A stretch of 64,000 bases of DNA from Sipunculus nudus (GCA_026874595.1 CM049317.1:63651118-63715117); one strand, 5' to 3'; positions 38,817-50,843 are shown, numbered from the stretch's first letter. Translations and numbers: made by a program. Notes: generated from the letters alone by a model not told the origin.

Positions 38817-41800
38817 CATATTAAATATTATATATTTATATAGGTGTGTGAGCGTAGTTGTGAGTATATGCGTGTACTATAAGTGGAACCACCTATGCCC
38901 GAGGTGAAATGAACAAACAGCTCAACAGCTCTCCAAACAAACCTATGTTCTCTATCGGAGTACAAATAATATCATGTGAAATACCAATTTTAAAAAGGAA
39001 ACTCCAGCCAAATTAATGTTTTAATAGAGGGTTGGACGGGTCTAACCTAGTTTTACTAATGGATATATAGGATAATAAATCATTAAAATGTAGAAGATTA
39101 CCACCAAGTAAATAAATAGCTACATAAATAGAGATATTCGATCGATAATGGTATATAGCCCAATCCTTTAGTTTTCTGGAGTCTTATAAACTTGTGTGAC
39201 TACTCTATGCTTGTAAGATAAGCGTAAATCGGCAAAAATGCAGTATACTTACAACTGATACTCGATGTTCGATTCGTGAGAATTGGTTTTCCTTGGAGCA
39301 ACGAGGTCTTCATATTGTCTGTGTATAAATCATAAAAGTATATAAAACGTAAATGAGCTTCCTGTTTAAGATTTGTAAAACAAATAACCGGTATACAGTA
39401 GAAATGTTAAACATATAATACGACTGGAATTAACATCTACATATACATTTGATCAATATTGGTTTATTTATTCGAAATAATAGAGGTAAACTGACAAGTT
39501 AAAAAATAAACTATGATATAAATGAAAAATAACTATGATCTTCACTGCTTCGGACCATAAAACTATCGTCATAAAAACTTTATGACAATATTGTTAATCG
39601 ATTAAATTTGTATAATTTCTAACTGTTCAAAAATACAATCGAACCAGCTCCAGTTTTTAACTCAATAACAAACATTTTTAACAACATTTAATTAATCATT
39701 GAACATATTTTAAACTTGATCTCGGTCAGAATAATAGACGAAAATGGCCATATATTGACATGTGAATGCAGATATTTTTAGGTAAAAAATATCTAACGGA
39801 CTTTTATATGGTAAAGACTGGGCGAATGTCTAACAACTCGACAGACAAATACCAAACATTCTACATAAGCAATCAACTTATCAATTCGTATATAATACTT
39901 TGCGTCCACCAGCAAAATACACTGACGCTGCAATTAAAAAAAGGTCATGTATAGGAATTAACCTTTGTTTGTAAGTAGGAAAGTATTTGCCTCTGTTGTA
40001 CTTGCAATATCTCTTATTTGTTCTGGAAAGAAAAAAATATCGTTATAATATGTTACCCTATTTCATTTATAACAAAAAAAATCTGAAGGTATCGTAAGAT
40101 AAGATTATTGCAAGATTTGACATTGCTGGCCGATTTTCTGACAATATTTTCAATTTACCAAGATAATTTAATGGACCGAAGACATTTACTTCAAACAGGA
40201 ATTAAAATTTGATCTAGTTCGGATTTTTTTTTCTCGCGAACTATTGGGGAAACTTAAATTACATTACATGTTATTATTCGGCTTACCGTATTAAAAAACT
40301 AAAACCATATAAATGCCTGTCTTTACAGACCTTGTGCACATATATAAGGATGTTTTTCCTGGCATGACACAGATTTCCAGTAATATCCTTCGCTAAATCG
40401 TTGTAGAACTACACATTCACCTTCTGGCTTCGGTTCTCCTTTGTACCAAAATGTAGATCCAGCCTCGTGGAAAGCTAAACGTTAATATGTAAGTTTTAAA
40501 AAATCATAACAAATAAAGTACAATATTGGTATTTCGTCAGACTCTCCGTCATAAAACTATCGGAATTACTATTCTGTTTTAGTTTACATAAATGATATCC
40601 GTTTCTCACCCTCAGAATCATTGTAATACCAAGCCTCTTTTCTCAAGCCAACCCAAAAGTTGTTACATACGTTATGTTGGCGTTTATTAAGCCACGTGAC
40701 TATTTGGCGAAGTCTGGAACTGCTTTGTATCGAAATTATTTGAAATTCTTGTCGTGAACACGTGTTCTGGGCGTCATACCAACCCCCTACGTCACAGCCG
40801 AAGATGTAACACTTATTTTCTACCTTCAAACAGTTTCTTGGAGAAATATCATACGGGCAATAGGCACAGTCTAAAAAACAGAGAAGAAACTTTTGTGAGC
40901 TACGTTATCAAGAAAATCAGCCGTTTTTCTGTGATATCTTAAAATATTTCTGGTAACATGAAACGTAAGCTAAATTGTAACAAATTGTAAGCCTGTAACA
41001 TCTAATAACAGTTGAATATTTGGAACAGCAAACGATGTCTTTGAATTAATTAATCAATTTTAAATGCCGGAAGTAAAAAAAAATATCTACTATCTGCGAG
41101 GGAACGTAAATCTAAGAGACTTTTTTATCAATATTTAACATGATTTTACTAGAGTCATGTAGATTAAAAAATTTACATCACTAAGGCATATTAAATTAGA
41201 AACTATTATTCATTAAGCTTAACGGTAGCTGATGTTAAAACAACAATTTGAACAGAAACTTAGGCTGAATGGTCACCTTAAAATAATTATAATCATACAC
41301 ATGTTGAGCCTTACCTTTTTGGCAAATATAGCCCTCTCCCTGGCTATTACAAGTCTCAGCTTTCACGGCCTCATAACGCAACTTGAGCAGACTACACGTA
41401 TTGTCTTGCTTATCTGCAAGTTGGATTTCTCCATCTAAAAAAAAAGTTGATACGTGACACTCGGATAAACATGAATAACTAAAGTACGTTATACAGACAT
41501 GCAAAAAATGAAAGAAAAGAATCATTAAAACGCTGATTAATGTTAATAAATCTGAATTAACATCCATGAAAGGTAAGTACCGTAATCAGAGCCGTCGACA
41601 TTTTTCCATTGCCTTAGACTGTGTCTCAATGTTGTCCAAACACTGTTTATTTGACTCTGCATCACCTTTGATACAAGTCGTGTGTATACTGTTTTCTCCT
41701 CGTCTACGGATCGCGGCCCCATCAAACTCCATTCCTCTCCCCACCCGGCGCAGGTATCGACTGCTTCTTGAAAGGTTCCTTTACTGGTAACCATCTTTTC

Positions 41801-41826
41801 ATTTGTCTTTGTTGAACTGACAGGCG
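38578..41826 (-). CDS. Two-CTLD single-pass C-type lectin receptor gene (5' end missing)
   Basis: Seven minus-strand exons are described individually below. Spliced, they encode an N-terminal CTLD (exons 1-2), a second, longer CTLD with an N-terminal cysteine extension (exons 3-4), two 20-22 residue stalk exons, and a transmembrane exon with a roughly 20-residue tail. All six internal exon junctions are phase 1 and each complete internal exon is a multiple of three (246, 120, 261, 144, 60 and 66 bp). The frame is open throughout. C-type lectin receptors of this layout sit in the plasma membrane and bind glycans or protein ligands. In this copy the second CTLD lacks a canonical sugar site. Signal peptide and promoter were not identified; upstream exons probably exist beyond 41826. 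The paralogous copy at 60043-63170 supports each junction. Confidence 0.85.
38768..38815. repeat. (TA)n microsatellite in lectin intron 6
   Basis: About 23 TA units, 30 bases upstream (in gene orientation) of the acceptor of the transmembrane exon. Confidence 0.9.
39253..39318 (-). CDS. Lectin receptor exon 6 (stalk)
   Basis: A 66 bp exon with acceptor TTTATACACAG and donor TT|GTAAGT. It encodes DNMKTSLLQGKPILTNRTSS followed by IS, with one N-glycosylation sequon (NRT). The copy at 60043-60108 has the same length, phase and NRT position. Confidence 0.78.
39963..40022 (-). CDS. Lectin receptor exon 5 (stalk)
   Basis: A 60 bp exon with acceptor TTTCTTTCCAG and donor G|GTTAAT. It encodes EQIRDIASTTEANTFLLTNK, a threonine-rich linker. 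The pseudogene copy keeps an exon of identical length and phase at 60611-60670 with a different but similarly Thr/Glu-rich sequence, which supports this small exon being real. Confidence 0.75.
40331..40474 (-). CDS. Lectin receptor exon 4 (CTLD2, C-terminal part)
   Basis: The acceptor TTAACGTTTAG precedes 40474. The frame reads AFHEAGSTFWYKGEPKPEGE, CVVLQRFSEGYYWKSVSCQE, then KHPYICAQ. GEPK replaces the mannose-type GEPN, and WKSVSC replaces WNDxxC, so the usual calcium/sugar ligands are missing while the disulfide framework is kept. The donor is G|GTCTGT at 40330. If it is not spliced, the frame would end two codons later at TAA (40325-40323), giving a soluble form. Confidence 0.9.
40610..40870 (-). 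CDS. Lectin receptor exon 3 (CTLD2, N-terminal part)
   Basis: The acceptor TCTGTTTTTTAG precedes 40870 and the donor is G|GTGAGA at 40609. The frame reads DCAYCPYDISPRNCLKVENK, CYIFGCDVGGWYDAQNTCSR, a helix with IVTWLNKRQH, then WVGLRKEAWYYNDSE. The extra N-terminal cysteines indicate the long-form CTLD, WYDAQNTC is the standard first-helix signature and WVGL corresponds to WIGL. The exon is 261 bp with phase 1 at both ends. Confidence 0.92.
41315..41434 (-). CDS. Lectin receptor exon 2 (CTLD1, C-terminal part)
   Basis: The acceptor TTTTTTTTAG and donor AAAAAG|GTAAGG are both strong. The exon reads DGEIQLADKQDNTCSLLKLR, then AVKAETCNSQGEGYICQK. TCSLL and the ETC...YIC pair are the closing cysteines of a CTLD; the final YIC-x-K is a classic domain end. 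There is no WND calcium motif. It joins exon 3 to give CQK-DCAYC. Confidence 0.88.
41581..41826 (-). CDS. Lectin receptor exon 1 (CTLD1, N-terminal part)
   Basis: The acceptor TTTCTCACAG precedes 41826. The exon enters in phase 1 and reads APVSSTKTNEKMVTSKG, then TFQEAVDTCAGWGEEWSLMG. It continues to a WTTLR segment in the position of the CTLD WIGL motif and ends NVDGSDY. The donor is G|GTACTT at 41580, a weak but usable site. The conserved cysteine (DTC) and Trp-Gly-Glu-Glu-Trp are preserved in the pseudogene copy. The domain is compact compared with CTLD2. Confidence 0.82.
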
Positions 41827-41951
41827 CTGTGAGAAATTCATCTAGTGCTATCTAGTAATCTAATGAATATATCATGTTAATTTTCAACCCATGCAATAGA
41901 AAACCAATGAAGAAGGTTTGTTAGTGAAACTGCCGGTTCATCGACTACTTA

Positions 41952-42040
41952 CCATACTTTTATTGGTGTCATCAGCATTATAAACTATTTTGTCATTGGC
42001 ATTGGTAGGAAAAGAATAATGGAAGTGCAAAAATACTTTA
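41952..42040 (-). CDS. Possible upstream lectin exon (phase conflict)
   Basis: On the minus strand a frame reading HYSFPTNANDKIVYNADDTN and then KSM ends at a near-perfect donor ATG|GTAAGT (41953-41952). The pseudogene locus keeps the same block (KLVLNADKTNANM then GTAACA at about 63274-63310) in the same frame. Conservation suggests an exon, but this frame ends in phase 0 while exon 1 requires phase 1. It may be non-coding, part of a different transcript, or spliced through an exon I cannot see. Confidence 0.3.
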
Positions 42041-44199
42041 CAATAAATATTTTAATTGTACATTATAGTTATATCAAGAAACCGAATTCTTGTTAAGCAG
42101 TATGGTGATATATTTGTTGTACAATGGTTCACTAGTATGCTGATAACCAAAACTGGCCAACCTGTATTACTACGGGTGAAGATCATCAGGAACAGCAAAT
42201 CGCTTGCGAAGTAAAAAGAGCTGTAAAAGAAAGCGGTAAATGTAAGATTATTGTTTCTTGGGGGTTTCTTTCCATTTCTATACAATAAATATTCTGGCTC
42301 CCTCATTAAAAATCGACACATATATATTGTTTTCTCTCTCGAAATTCAGACCAGCCGATATTCCAATATGGCCACAGAACTGCCATTTTGAGAAGTTGGA
42401 TCAAATGCACACCATAAAATAGCTTAGAAACGTTTATACAAATACTTAACAAAGTAAATTTATCAAGGATGGATAATTTTTATTAAAAAATTAAAATATT
42501 ATATAAAAGTAGGTTATTATGATAAATGTTTCATCCATCATCAAGTCGGCATATGTATAATGTGTGCAAATCGAATTAACTAAAATATCTAACAATAGGG
42601 TCTTCACCTGTACTTTACTTTGCTGTGGTACATGTTATCTCAAGCACAAGGCATGGTCAATTCCGTATCTAAAAAATAAAATGTATTTACTTGAATATTG
42701 AAAGCATACATGATTTTTTGTGTTACAAATTAAGAAATATAGTTAACACTGCGATGCAGGTTACGACTGATCAACACACTGCAACAACAAGACACATTGT
42801 CAGGTAATCTTTTGCAAACTACATTAGACGGTCACAATATCTTTATCTGAAAGCTTCCATGCTGATTTCAGTAAGTGCCATAGTGTTATGAATTTCTTCA
42901 CGTATCATGCAATTGAAAAGATATTTTTTTAATCGATACTGCACAGGCAATATTATGTTTATCACAAAATTTATTTTTATACATAGTTTTTTATACTAAT
43001 GTCACATTGTACGCATATGGTACATTCTCGTATTTTCACGTACGAATAAAATTAAAGCTAATTAAGTATTAGTTACTGTTACAATTGTATTATTTTAAGC
43101 ACAGCAGTCTTGACGTCTGCATAAGCAAGGACTCTTTTTGTATTGTTACAAGTAACATGAGATAAGGTTGTAATTCTACGAAATTCATCTTGTCATGCTC
43201 TTCCGAACCGGTGAAATAACAGTGATCGGTATATTATCTTCATACAGATTATACAGGCGTAGTTCTGATGAGATATCCCCCTCAGCCTCTTATTCTCATT
43301 GTGAAAAAGAACTCATAATTAGTACATAAGCAATTTATAGCGACTTTCCTGTTGTCCTAATTGATGTACTAATTCAATACACGTACTTATTCGATGCCAT
43401 GTATCAGCGCCAACAAAGTCTCATCACAGACAAGGCGACAGTCACGGGTCTCCATCTTCCCACCCCCCCCCCCCCCCCCACGGACAGTGCTTCTACGGGG
43501 GTTACCACTGATCTAATTTTTTTACCCCCTGTAAGATTTTCATTTGAATGTAAGTTGTATCCTAGATTGAATGGATGTTAGAAAAAAAATGAAGTGTGTA
43601 AATGGAGGTATCCTTGTTTAGTGACTAATATTGTATAAACATGTAAACATTGTATAAATACAACTATATAATTCAAGTTATTAAAAACTTATCATCTACA
43701 TTTGGACCCTTTAACGTTTAATGCGAGGTTGACCTGTAACTCTTTATCTTTTACAACATTTGTTTTAAAGAGTGAAATTATAGTTCTGTAAGACATAATT
43801 GAAATTGTATTGTTTGTTCTTGTTTTTGGGGAGGATGTAAAAATGGTAACGCCAGGTTTTCATTATTTGCATATCATTTACATCTATTCAATAAACATGC
43901 ATCTCTACAAGACATGCCACTAGCCTTTAACATTGTAAATGGACCTTGTGTGTCAAAGATTCGGTTTTGTATGTCACGCCTTTATGTGGAAACGAGGCTA
44001 AACTGCTGGTAACGTTTTGTACGTTTGCCTTAGAACTGGTTGGAGCCAGATATTATAATGGCTTTTAATCCATTTTTCTGCACCTCTTATAGATTATATG
44101 AAAATCGACATTGAAAATCTAAAATAATCACACTTGTTTGGGCCTGTGACCTTAAAAACGGGTCATGTCACTGTAGCCGGTACCAAAAAGTGGGACCAT
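42041..44199. other. Unassigned DNA upstream of the lectin gene
   Basis: Expected to hold 5' exons, signal peptide and promoter of the minus-strand lectin gene, but none is convincing. A poly(C) run lies at about 43463-43480. Confidence 0.4.
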
Positions 44200-44207
44200 C
44201 GTGCGTA

Positions 44208-44282
44208 GGAATATATAAAATCGAAAAACAAAGATATCAGAATTTTAACAAGAAGAAGAAGAAGAAATGGAGGAAGAACAGG
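44208..44282 (+). promoter_or_regulatory. Possible TATA promoter and first coding exon
   Basis: The TATA-like ATATATAAAA at about 44211-44220 is followed 47 bases later by AAGAAATGG (ATG at 44267). The start gives Met-Glu-Glu-Glu-Gln and then the donor CAG|GTAAAA at 44281. The order TATA, leader, Kozak-like start, donor is gene-like, but five codons are no test and the leader is an (AAG)n run. No second exon was found. Confidence 0.2.
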
Positions 44283-45830
44283 TAAAAACTTTCTATCATA
44301 TATTTGATAGCTTTATGTAGTTTCCTCAAAATCACATCATACACAGGAAATTACATTAATAACTTGACATAGTATATATATATATATGTATATCGCTGAT
44401 TTTCTGTCGCACGCGATAACTCAACAACAACATACTGCAGCTTTGCAAAATTCACAGGGGTGGTGGGTACCTTTGAGGGCTCCAGACCTATTGAATTACA
44501 GATCTGTCGGATTACAAATATGGCCGCCACAGCCCGATCGCTGATTTTCTGTCTCGCGCGGCCTACATCACGGCCTACATATATGTTGGTAAATATTTGT
44601 CAAGTACCTCAATCGCATGCAAGACCCTGGACTTCTTGCGACCGTTTGCCACTGTTTAACAATCCCGGATTTCATAATGAAAAGTGCATAAACAAGAAGC
44701 GCATAATCAGCTAATTATGAAAAGAAATAGGGATTCACTGTTTAACGGATATGTAGGGAATCCTTTCGATATTACATGTTCACATGAGAAGTAGAATCAA
44801 GAAATAATATAAGTTTACATGGTGCACGGTATCTATAATGTCTAGTATAACTTAAAATATTTTATTTATTAAGTATGCGACCGAAAAATAGGTTTATTTA
44901 TTTAATATATTAAATATATTATATACATACTTATTATTTTATATATTAATCATCCAATTTTCAAATGATTTCTAAAACACTTTAAATGCCATGGGTGCAT
45001 CCACTATAACAAGGTCCACCGTCAGCGTCATACAGGCCTTCCTCATGCGCTCTTCGAACCCCCCCCCCCCCAAAAAAAAAAAAAAAAAAAAAATTGACTG
45101 TTCTTGATCCCCACTGAATCTCCAGTCTAAACCTGCACACGTTAAACTGCTGAATTAAATGCTCATGCAAGACTGCATCATGCCTTTTGTAATTAAACAT
45201 ATAAACCGCAGGGCCCTAGTGCCTATGTAGGGCAAACCGTGGTTTTACTGAAAACGCATATACATGCAACAATCAGCTGACAGCGAGCACTGTAATGTGT
45301 GCCCCCTCCAATATACCTGCCAGCCAACCACAGTGCTAGCCAAACATTGCATCATAAGTGCATGGCTACTGCGATCACTTGACGTATATACTACCCTAAT
45401 CAGTAATATAATGTGTAGACAGAAGCATTTAATCCTATAGCTGTAATAATCTCCTGTACGCCATACTGCTGATGTTTTTTCTGTGGTTACATCTAGTCTG
45501 TAGGTAAACACATTTGTTTTCAGAAAAAAAAGGATGATTCACTGTGCATCACAATGAATACATATATCTTATCTGCCTTATAAAGCTGCGGGTGCCATGT
45601 TGCAGTGCTGTGTAACACGTCAGATCTACATAAACACTTTAATACTGTAATTACACAGTATATACTGATGCCTAACGGACAGAACATATATTATGCCAGA
45701 TACATTGCCATTCAAAAGGCATGTTTATATCTGATCTAATATATACAGAAGGCCTAAATTTAATAGGTGGTCCTTGGTCCATGACGCTCAACTGAATTCA
45801 AGTAACCTTGAACAAAGCTTTAAATGAACC
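44283..45830. other. Spacer containing a fragment shared with the 5 kb repeat
   Basis: The part at about 44761-44903 matches 55581-55735 inside repeat copy B (CCTTTCGATA, CATGAGAAGTAGAAT, CATGGTGCACGG, CCGAAAAATAGGTTTATTTA). Its homologue is missing in copy A. There is a C/A homopolymer run at 45059-45091. Confidence 0.5.
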
Positions 45831-47351
45831 CCAGTGTGCTCAAATCATGCATTTTGCCAATAAACCGTAGACATAGGTTTTGCCCATTTGTGCCCATTTG
45901 ACTAACAGAGTGTTACAATCATGTTCTTTCACACAGCTTGCTGTATACAGGTCACAGTGACATTATTTAAGGTTTCCAAGAAATATTAGCAGGAACCTCC
46001 CTGGATCTTAATCAAATTAGAAGTTTTAGGTCCAACTGTAACCAACCATGCAAATCGGTCCTATAAGGTGTTCAAATCATGTTCTTTCATACACTTTGCA
46101 GAACACCGGTCACTATGGCCTCACTTCAGGTTCCCGAGGAGATTTGCCTAGGATCTTCCTGGATATAGTTAGAAGGTTCTAGGTCTAACGGTTACAGTTT
46201 ATGGCGTATAACAGCCAGACTGTTTCATTTGAAAGTCTAAAAAATATGAAAGTCTTAAAAAACTAGACGACCAGAGGTCGAGAGTTTGCCGGAAATGATG
46301 TAGAAAAAAGTCAAATGAATGAGCAATGAAGAAAAGGATCAAAGTGAGCAATTTTTTTGTGAAGATAGGATCAATATTGTCAAAATTATTTTCGATGGCC
46401 CTTACTTTGTAACTTTATAAAATACACATACAGCTTCGGGATGTACAATACGTATAAGTTACAAATTGATTCCTGCTAAACCGTGGCATGTATAGTGCTA
46501 TAATTCATGCGCAAGAGCAAGCAAGAAGGCGAAATTTAGGACAACTTACAAACAGGCAGTTACACTGACAAAGGGACACAATAAGCAATAGTTAAGGTTT
46601 ATAGTTTTGGTGATATGGCTAGAAATATGTTGTTTCTATTCCGATACTGGAGCTTTGTATCACATTTTTAATTTTTTCGGGGGGGGGAGGTATTTTAGAG
46701 CCCTATAACTCAAAGGAGATTTTTTATGGACTTCCCTGGATGCCAAGTTAGAAGATTCTAGGTCCAACAATTCCGTTTCATGTTAACGGGCGACCGTTTC
46801 TGTGAAGGTCTCAACATAGAGAAAAAATGCGTACAAATTAAAAGAAAATCAGGTGGCGCCACCTGTCTGCAGGAACTGATGAAACGCTCCATGAACAATA
46901 TACATGCAAAGAATCTTGACGATCAAGACATAAGTAATCCATATACGTGAGCTTATCAAATTTTCAATTATTCTGGGTGTACTTTTTGGCCCCCTAGCTC
47001 GGAGGATATAGGTTACAGAGACGTAATTTCAGGTTTCCAAGGAGATTTTTATGGACCTCACTGGATGTCAAGTAAGAAGAATCTAAGTCAAATGATTACG
47101 ATTTGTGCCCTGTAAACAGACGAAGAAGGTGAACACGTTAGACGATTCTAGGTTCAACAATTACAAAGGGAGCCATATAGGTTTATTTATTATATTCAAA
47201 CTTCAATTGCTAGTCAAGCTATGTATATCTAAATCAATAACATATATAAGCATTAGACTGTGGGAAAACTTGCGCTTAGTGTAGATGTACAAGCCCAAAG
47301 GCTGACTGCTGAGTGCGAGGGTTCGTTTTCATTGATGGTGAAACTTTGATT

Positions 47352-47397
<46 letters not shown>

Positions 47398-50300
47398 TGT
47401 ACGCACATACATACATTCGTGTAGCTGGAACTCACCAGGTCTGCCGGAACTGTACCGTATATGCACTCTAAACCTGCTGATGTCATCCCTCAGTTAACGA
47501 GGGAAGGGGGGGGGCCTGCAATGTACCCCATTTAGGCTTACCAAATGGCCAATATGTCTTCCAATATACGCTGTGGCAGGCTTCCTGGTCGGGATTACTC
47601 ATAAAAAACGGTATAACCCCCTCCCCCTCCCCCCCCCCAAAAAAAAACACTGAAACTCCAATAACTGACCAACATTTTTGAGTAACTGCTTCCACAGTTC
47701 AGAGGCAACAGCTTAAATTCATGTATGCATGCTATGAAAATTTAAGCAAAAGTGTGCAATTGCAAAAACACAATATGCCATGATAAAATAAGGTGACATT
47801 CGTTGTAGTGAATAAAATGGGCTTACATTTTGGAACAAAATATCCTCTATTACAAACAGTTTAAATATTCATCAAGTGTATAGATTCCCGACTAAGTACA
47901 CGATCCGCTCCATAACTCTATAAATTACTCAGTAACTGACTCTATTTGCCGCATATACCTATAAATTTTGAAAAGATCTATGCCAAATAAGGACAAAATA
48001 ACACCAGTGGTTTTGATATCAGACCGTCATGAAGTGTTAAAATGTTTTCACTGTGACCTAGTTTCGGGTTTCGTAGAACGTCTGTACATCGTACTGCATG
48101 CATGTAGAATTTCAAATCCGCACACCCAACCATGTCAAGACTATGTTCGCTTTACTTCAGTTGTTTTATACTCTGCTGAACTGATTAAACAATATGCAAG
48201 GCCCTCACTTTATTATGTGACCAAAACAATGGAAAGGTTAAATAAATCACACATAATGTTCTGATTTATTTGTTTAACCTTGTTTGGTTTCATCCTTTAT
48301 ATGATATGGTTTGTTGTTTTGATTTGTACCATAGACGTTAATAATCTTAATTCTGGTATTTTCTGCTTTGATGAATATTCCAATTACCATTTATGAATGC
48401 TAGCTTTAAGAAGGAAAGTACATATGAATCAGCAAATAACCGAAGACATATATATGTTTGAAACTTGGGTAGTATACCGTAAAAATGAGTATGGGGCGAT
48501 AAACATACCAGGGAAACAACAAAAATGTTAGGACATCTGCAGATCCACTACTTTTAATATTGTTTACATACTATACCTGGCGATGATTAAAACGTAGGAC
48601 TGATCTTTGGATTGACGTGGTTCTGACATTTTTATTATTTCAAGTGATACCTGAGAGTATAGAAGTCTACATAGATTTAAAATAGTCTTCTGTAACAACC
48701 TGAAACCATGGCGGTATTTTGCTGGGCTGTCATCAAGATCTGGATCAGAGCTACAAAATAATCTGTGCTTAGTAAGGTATCGAACTAAACTGAACAGAAT
48801 ATTATTTTGTTTTAGGCGTGAAAAGGATGAACCGCAGAACCGAGTCACACAAAAAAAAAAAACTTCACTCTTTTACCCAATATCCTGTACTCATGCAGAT
48901 GACACTTGACACCGGCCGTGGGGACATGCAGTAACCGGCGATGGACCTTGCACATTTCACTATGCAAATTAATTCTTGTCATAAATAAGGAAACTGAACC
49001 CCGGTATCAATATAATTTCACAGATATATTCAAATTATATACATTTTGTCACACGCTAATTATCAACAAATTACATACAGTAAATAAAAAAATATTTAAC
49101 CCTAAAGTTCGGGACTTTTTTCTGAATCACCCGACATATATCGCAGTGACTACGCCTATTGATATCCCACGTTTTAGACTATACAGCCTTAATATATATC
49201 ACCGGTTAACTAAACAGTATGTGAGCATGTGCTAATTAAAACACTTAAAAGATAATATGTTTACCGCTTCACACAGTAATAAAAACCATCTTTCAACAAC
49301 CTTTAGGATTAATCAATAACAGCAAAGCAAACTGTCTACTGGTACATTGTGTAAATCCCATCAGCTGACCCAGTATAAGCCCACATGCGGATTCTATAAC
49401 ACAAGGCATTACTGTACACACACATATATATTTATATCGGGAAGTAACAGATAGCTGGCATTACACCTGTGTACACGAATGCCTTGGTCTGAATTGTAGA
49501 TATTTTCAGCTTATAATTTATCAAACCAAGAACCACTATATCATATGACATGCTCCTAGTCCGATTTAAATAGACTAAATAATATTAGGCCCTTCCGTAT
49601 ATTTAGTCCGATGCCATACAGTGAGAGATTATACAATATAACACACCACTCAATGCCCTTGTAACCAGTGTCACAGGTGTTACTATTACTCCGTTCCAGC
49701 GCTCGACTCTTCCGAGTGAGCCCGTTAAAAAAAAAGTAACAAAATTCTAAGTCTCTGTTCCGCGAGTTAGCGAGGCTACCAGTGAGATATTCAAGTGCCC
49801 ATACGACTGTTTGCCACTCTCCCAACTATACAGGTTTGTGACCCGATTGAATCGTAATCTGAGAAAAAAAACTCAGTATCTTGTTAATAATACAGTTATA
49901 ATTTATTAAATTAGTCAGGATGGAGACCATAAAATGTATACGGACTGCCTTGTACTAGGATATATTAGGCCTGCGCCGTTCCATCAAGCAGTATTTAGCA
50001 GTTGATGTACACGTAACAGATCTATATATACGCCAGGGTCAGGCTGATTTCACCAGGAACTCGCACCGTATGGTTATCGGACTCGAGATAAAGAGCTCTT
50101 ATTCAATCGGGCCAACATGCTTCCCGCTACAAGTGCATATGACAGAATCAATTTAATGCACACGACACCGTGCATAAACAGTAACTCTCCTCATTCCTTG
50201 CTCATATTTGCCTAAAGGCTATAAACCTTAAAACCATGCAAAACTGGTACTTTCTTTAAAAATAGACAGGAACATTTAAACTCGTACCTACCTATGTAAG

Positions 50301-50843
50301 CTGGCGTTTGTTTGTAAACAACACAGACCTTGACCTTTAATCAGTTGCTTGCCAGCACAATATCACGTGATCTAGTTCAAGCCATCCGGAGATCACAAAT
50401 CTAGTTTGTTAGCACAATATTCACCAGAGGTCGCTATCGGTATGCCTATCAACAGGGTGGACGTCGCAGGCAATGCCCATGCTTTTATTTTTAAGTCAAA
50501 CGGTACGACGACATTTAAGAGGCTATGTCCTGATGCGATATGTTGGTGCAAGTATGACGAGATCCGAAGTATTTGTAAACGCCGCCGTTTTGGTCTCAAA
50601 ATGTAGCTGTGCATATACCTTTATAATGCAATGTGTTGGCCAACTGGAGGGTTTATTAACTCTGTGACAGCAAGCCATGCATGCAACGTGACTGGGAGAG
50701 GTCTGAATTATCTATAAGTTTTATTTGTCAGTGGGGGATCCCGTTATCCCCCCAACCCACTCCCCACCACCACCCCTCTCCCACCATCTCCCCCCGGTTT
50801 AGCTGTAATATATCTGATTTTATCTATTCCTTTTTCCCAGTTG
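45831..50843 (+). repeat. Direct duplicated unit, copy A (about 5.0 kb)
   Basis: It begins CCAGTGTGCTCAAATCATGC and ends TTTTATCTATTCCTTTTTCC-CAGTTG. It aligns collinearly with 54413-59271, with long stretches differing at only a few percent of positions (for example 49380-49560 against 57780-57960). No transposase, polymerase or other domain was seen. The longest frame, 47968-48264 (98 codons), is broken by small indels in copy B, so it is probably not coding. Copy-specific features: a stretch at 46640-47175 not matched in B, and about 110 bp after the TA tract (47392-47520). The first 1.3 kb contains diverged internal repeats around the phrase AGAAGNTTCTAGGTCCAAC. Confidence 0.88.
47358..47391. 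repeat. (TA)n microsatellite in copy A
   Basis: About 17 TA units at the same place as the longer tract in copy B (55898-55957). Confidence 0.9.

Noticed and set aside
47968-48264. 98-codon plus-strand frame inside copy A as a gene
   Set aside because: The matching region in copy B (about 56413-56690) has small deletions and substitutions that break the frame, so there is no sign of selection on a protein.
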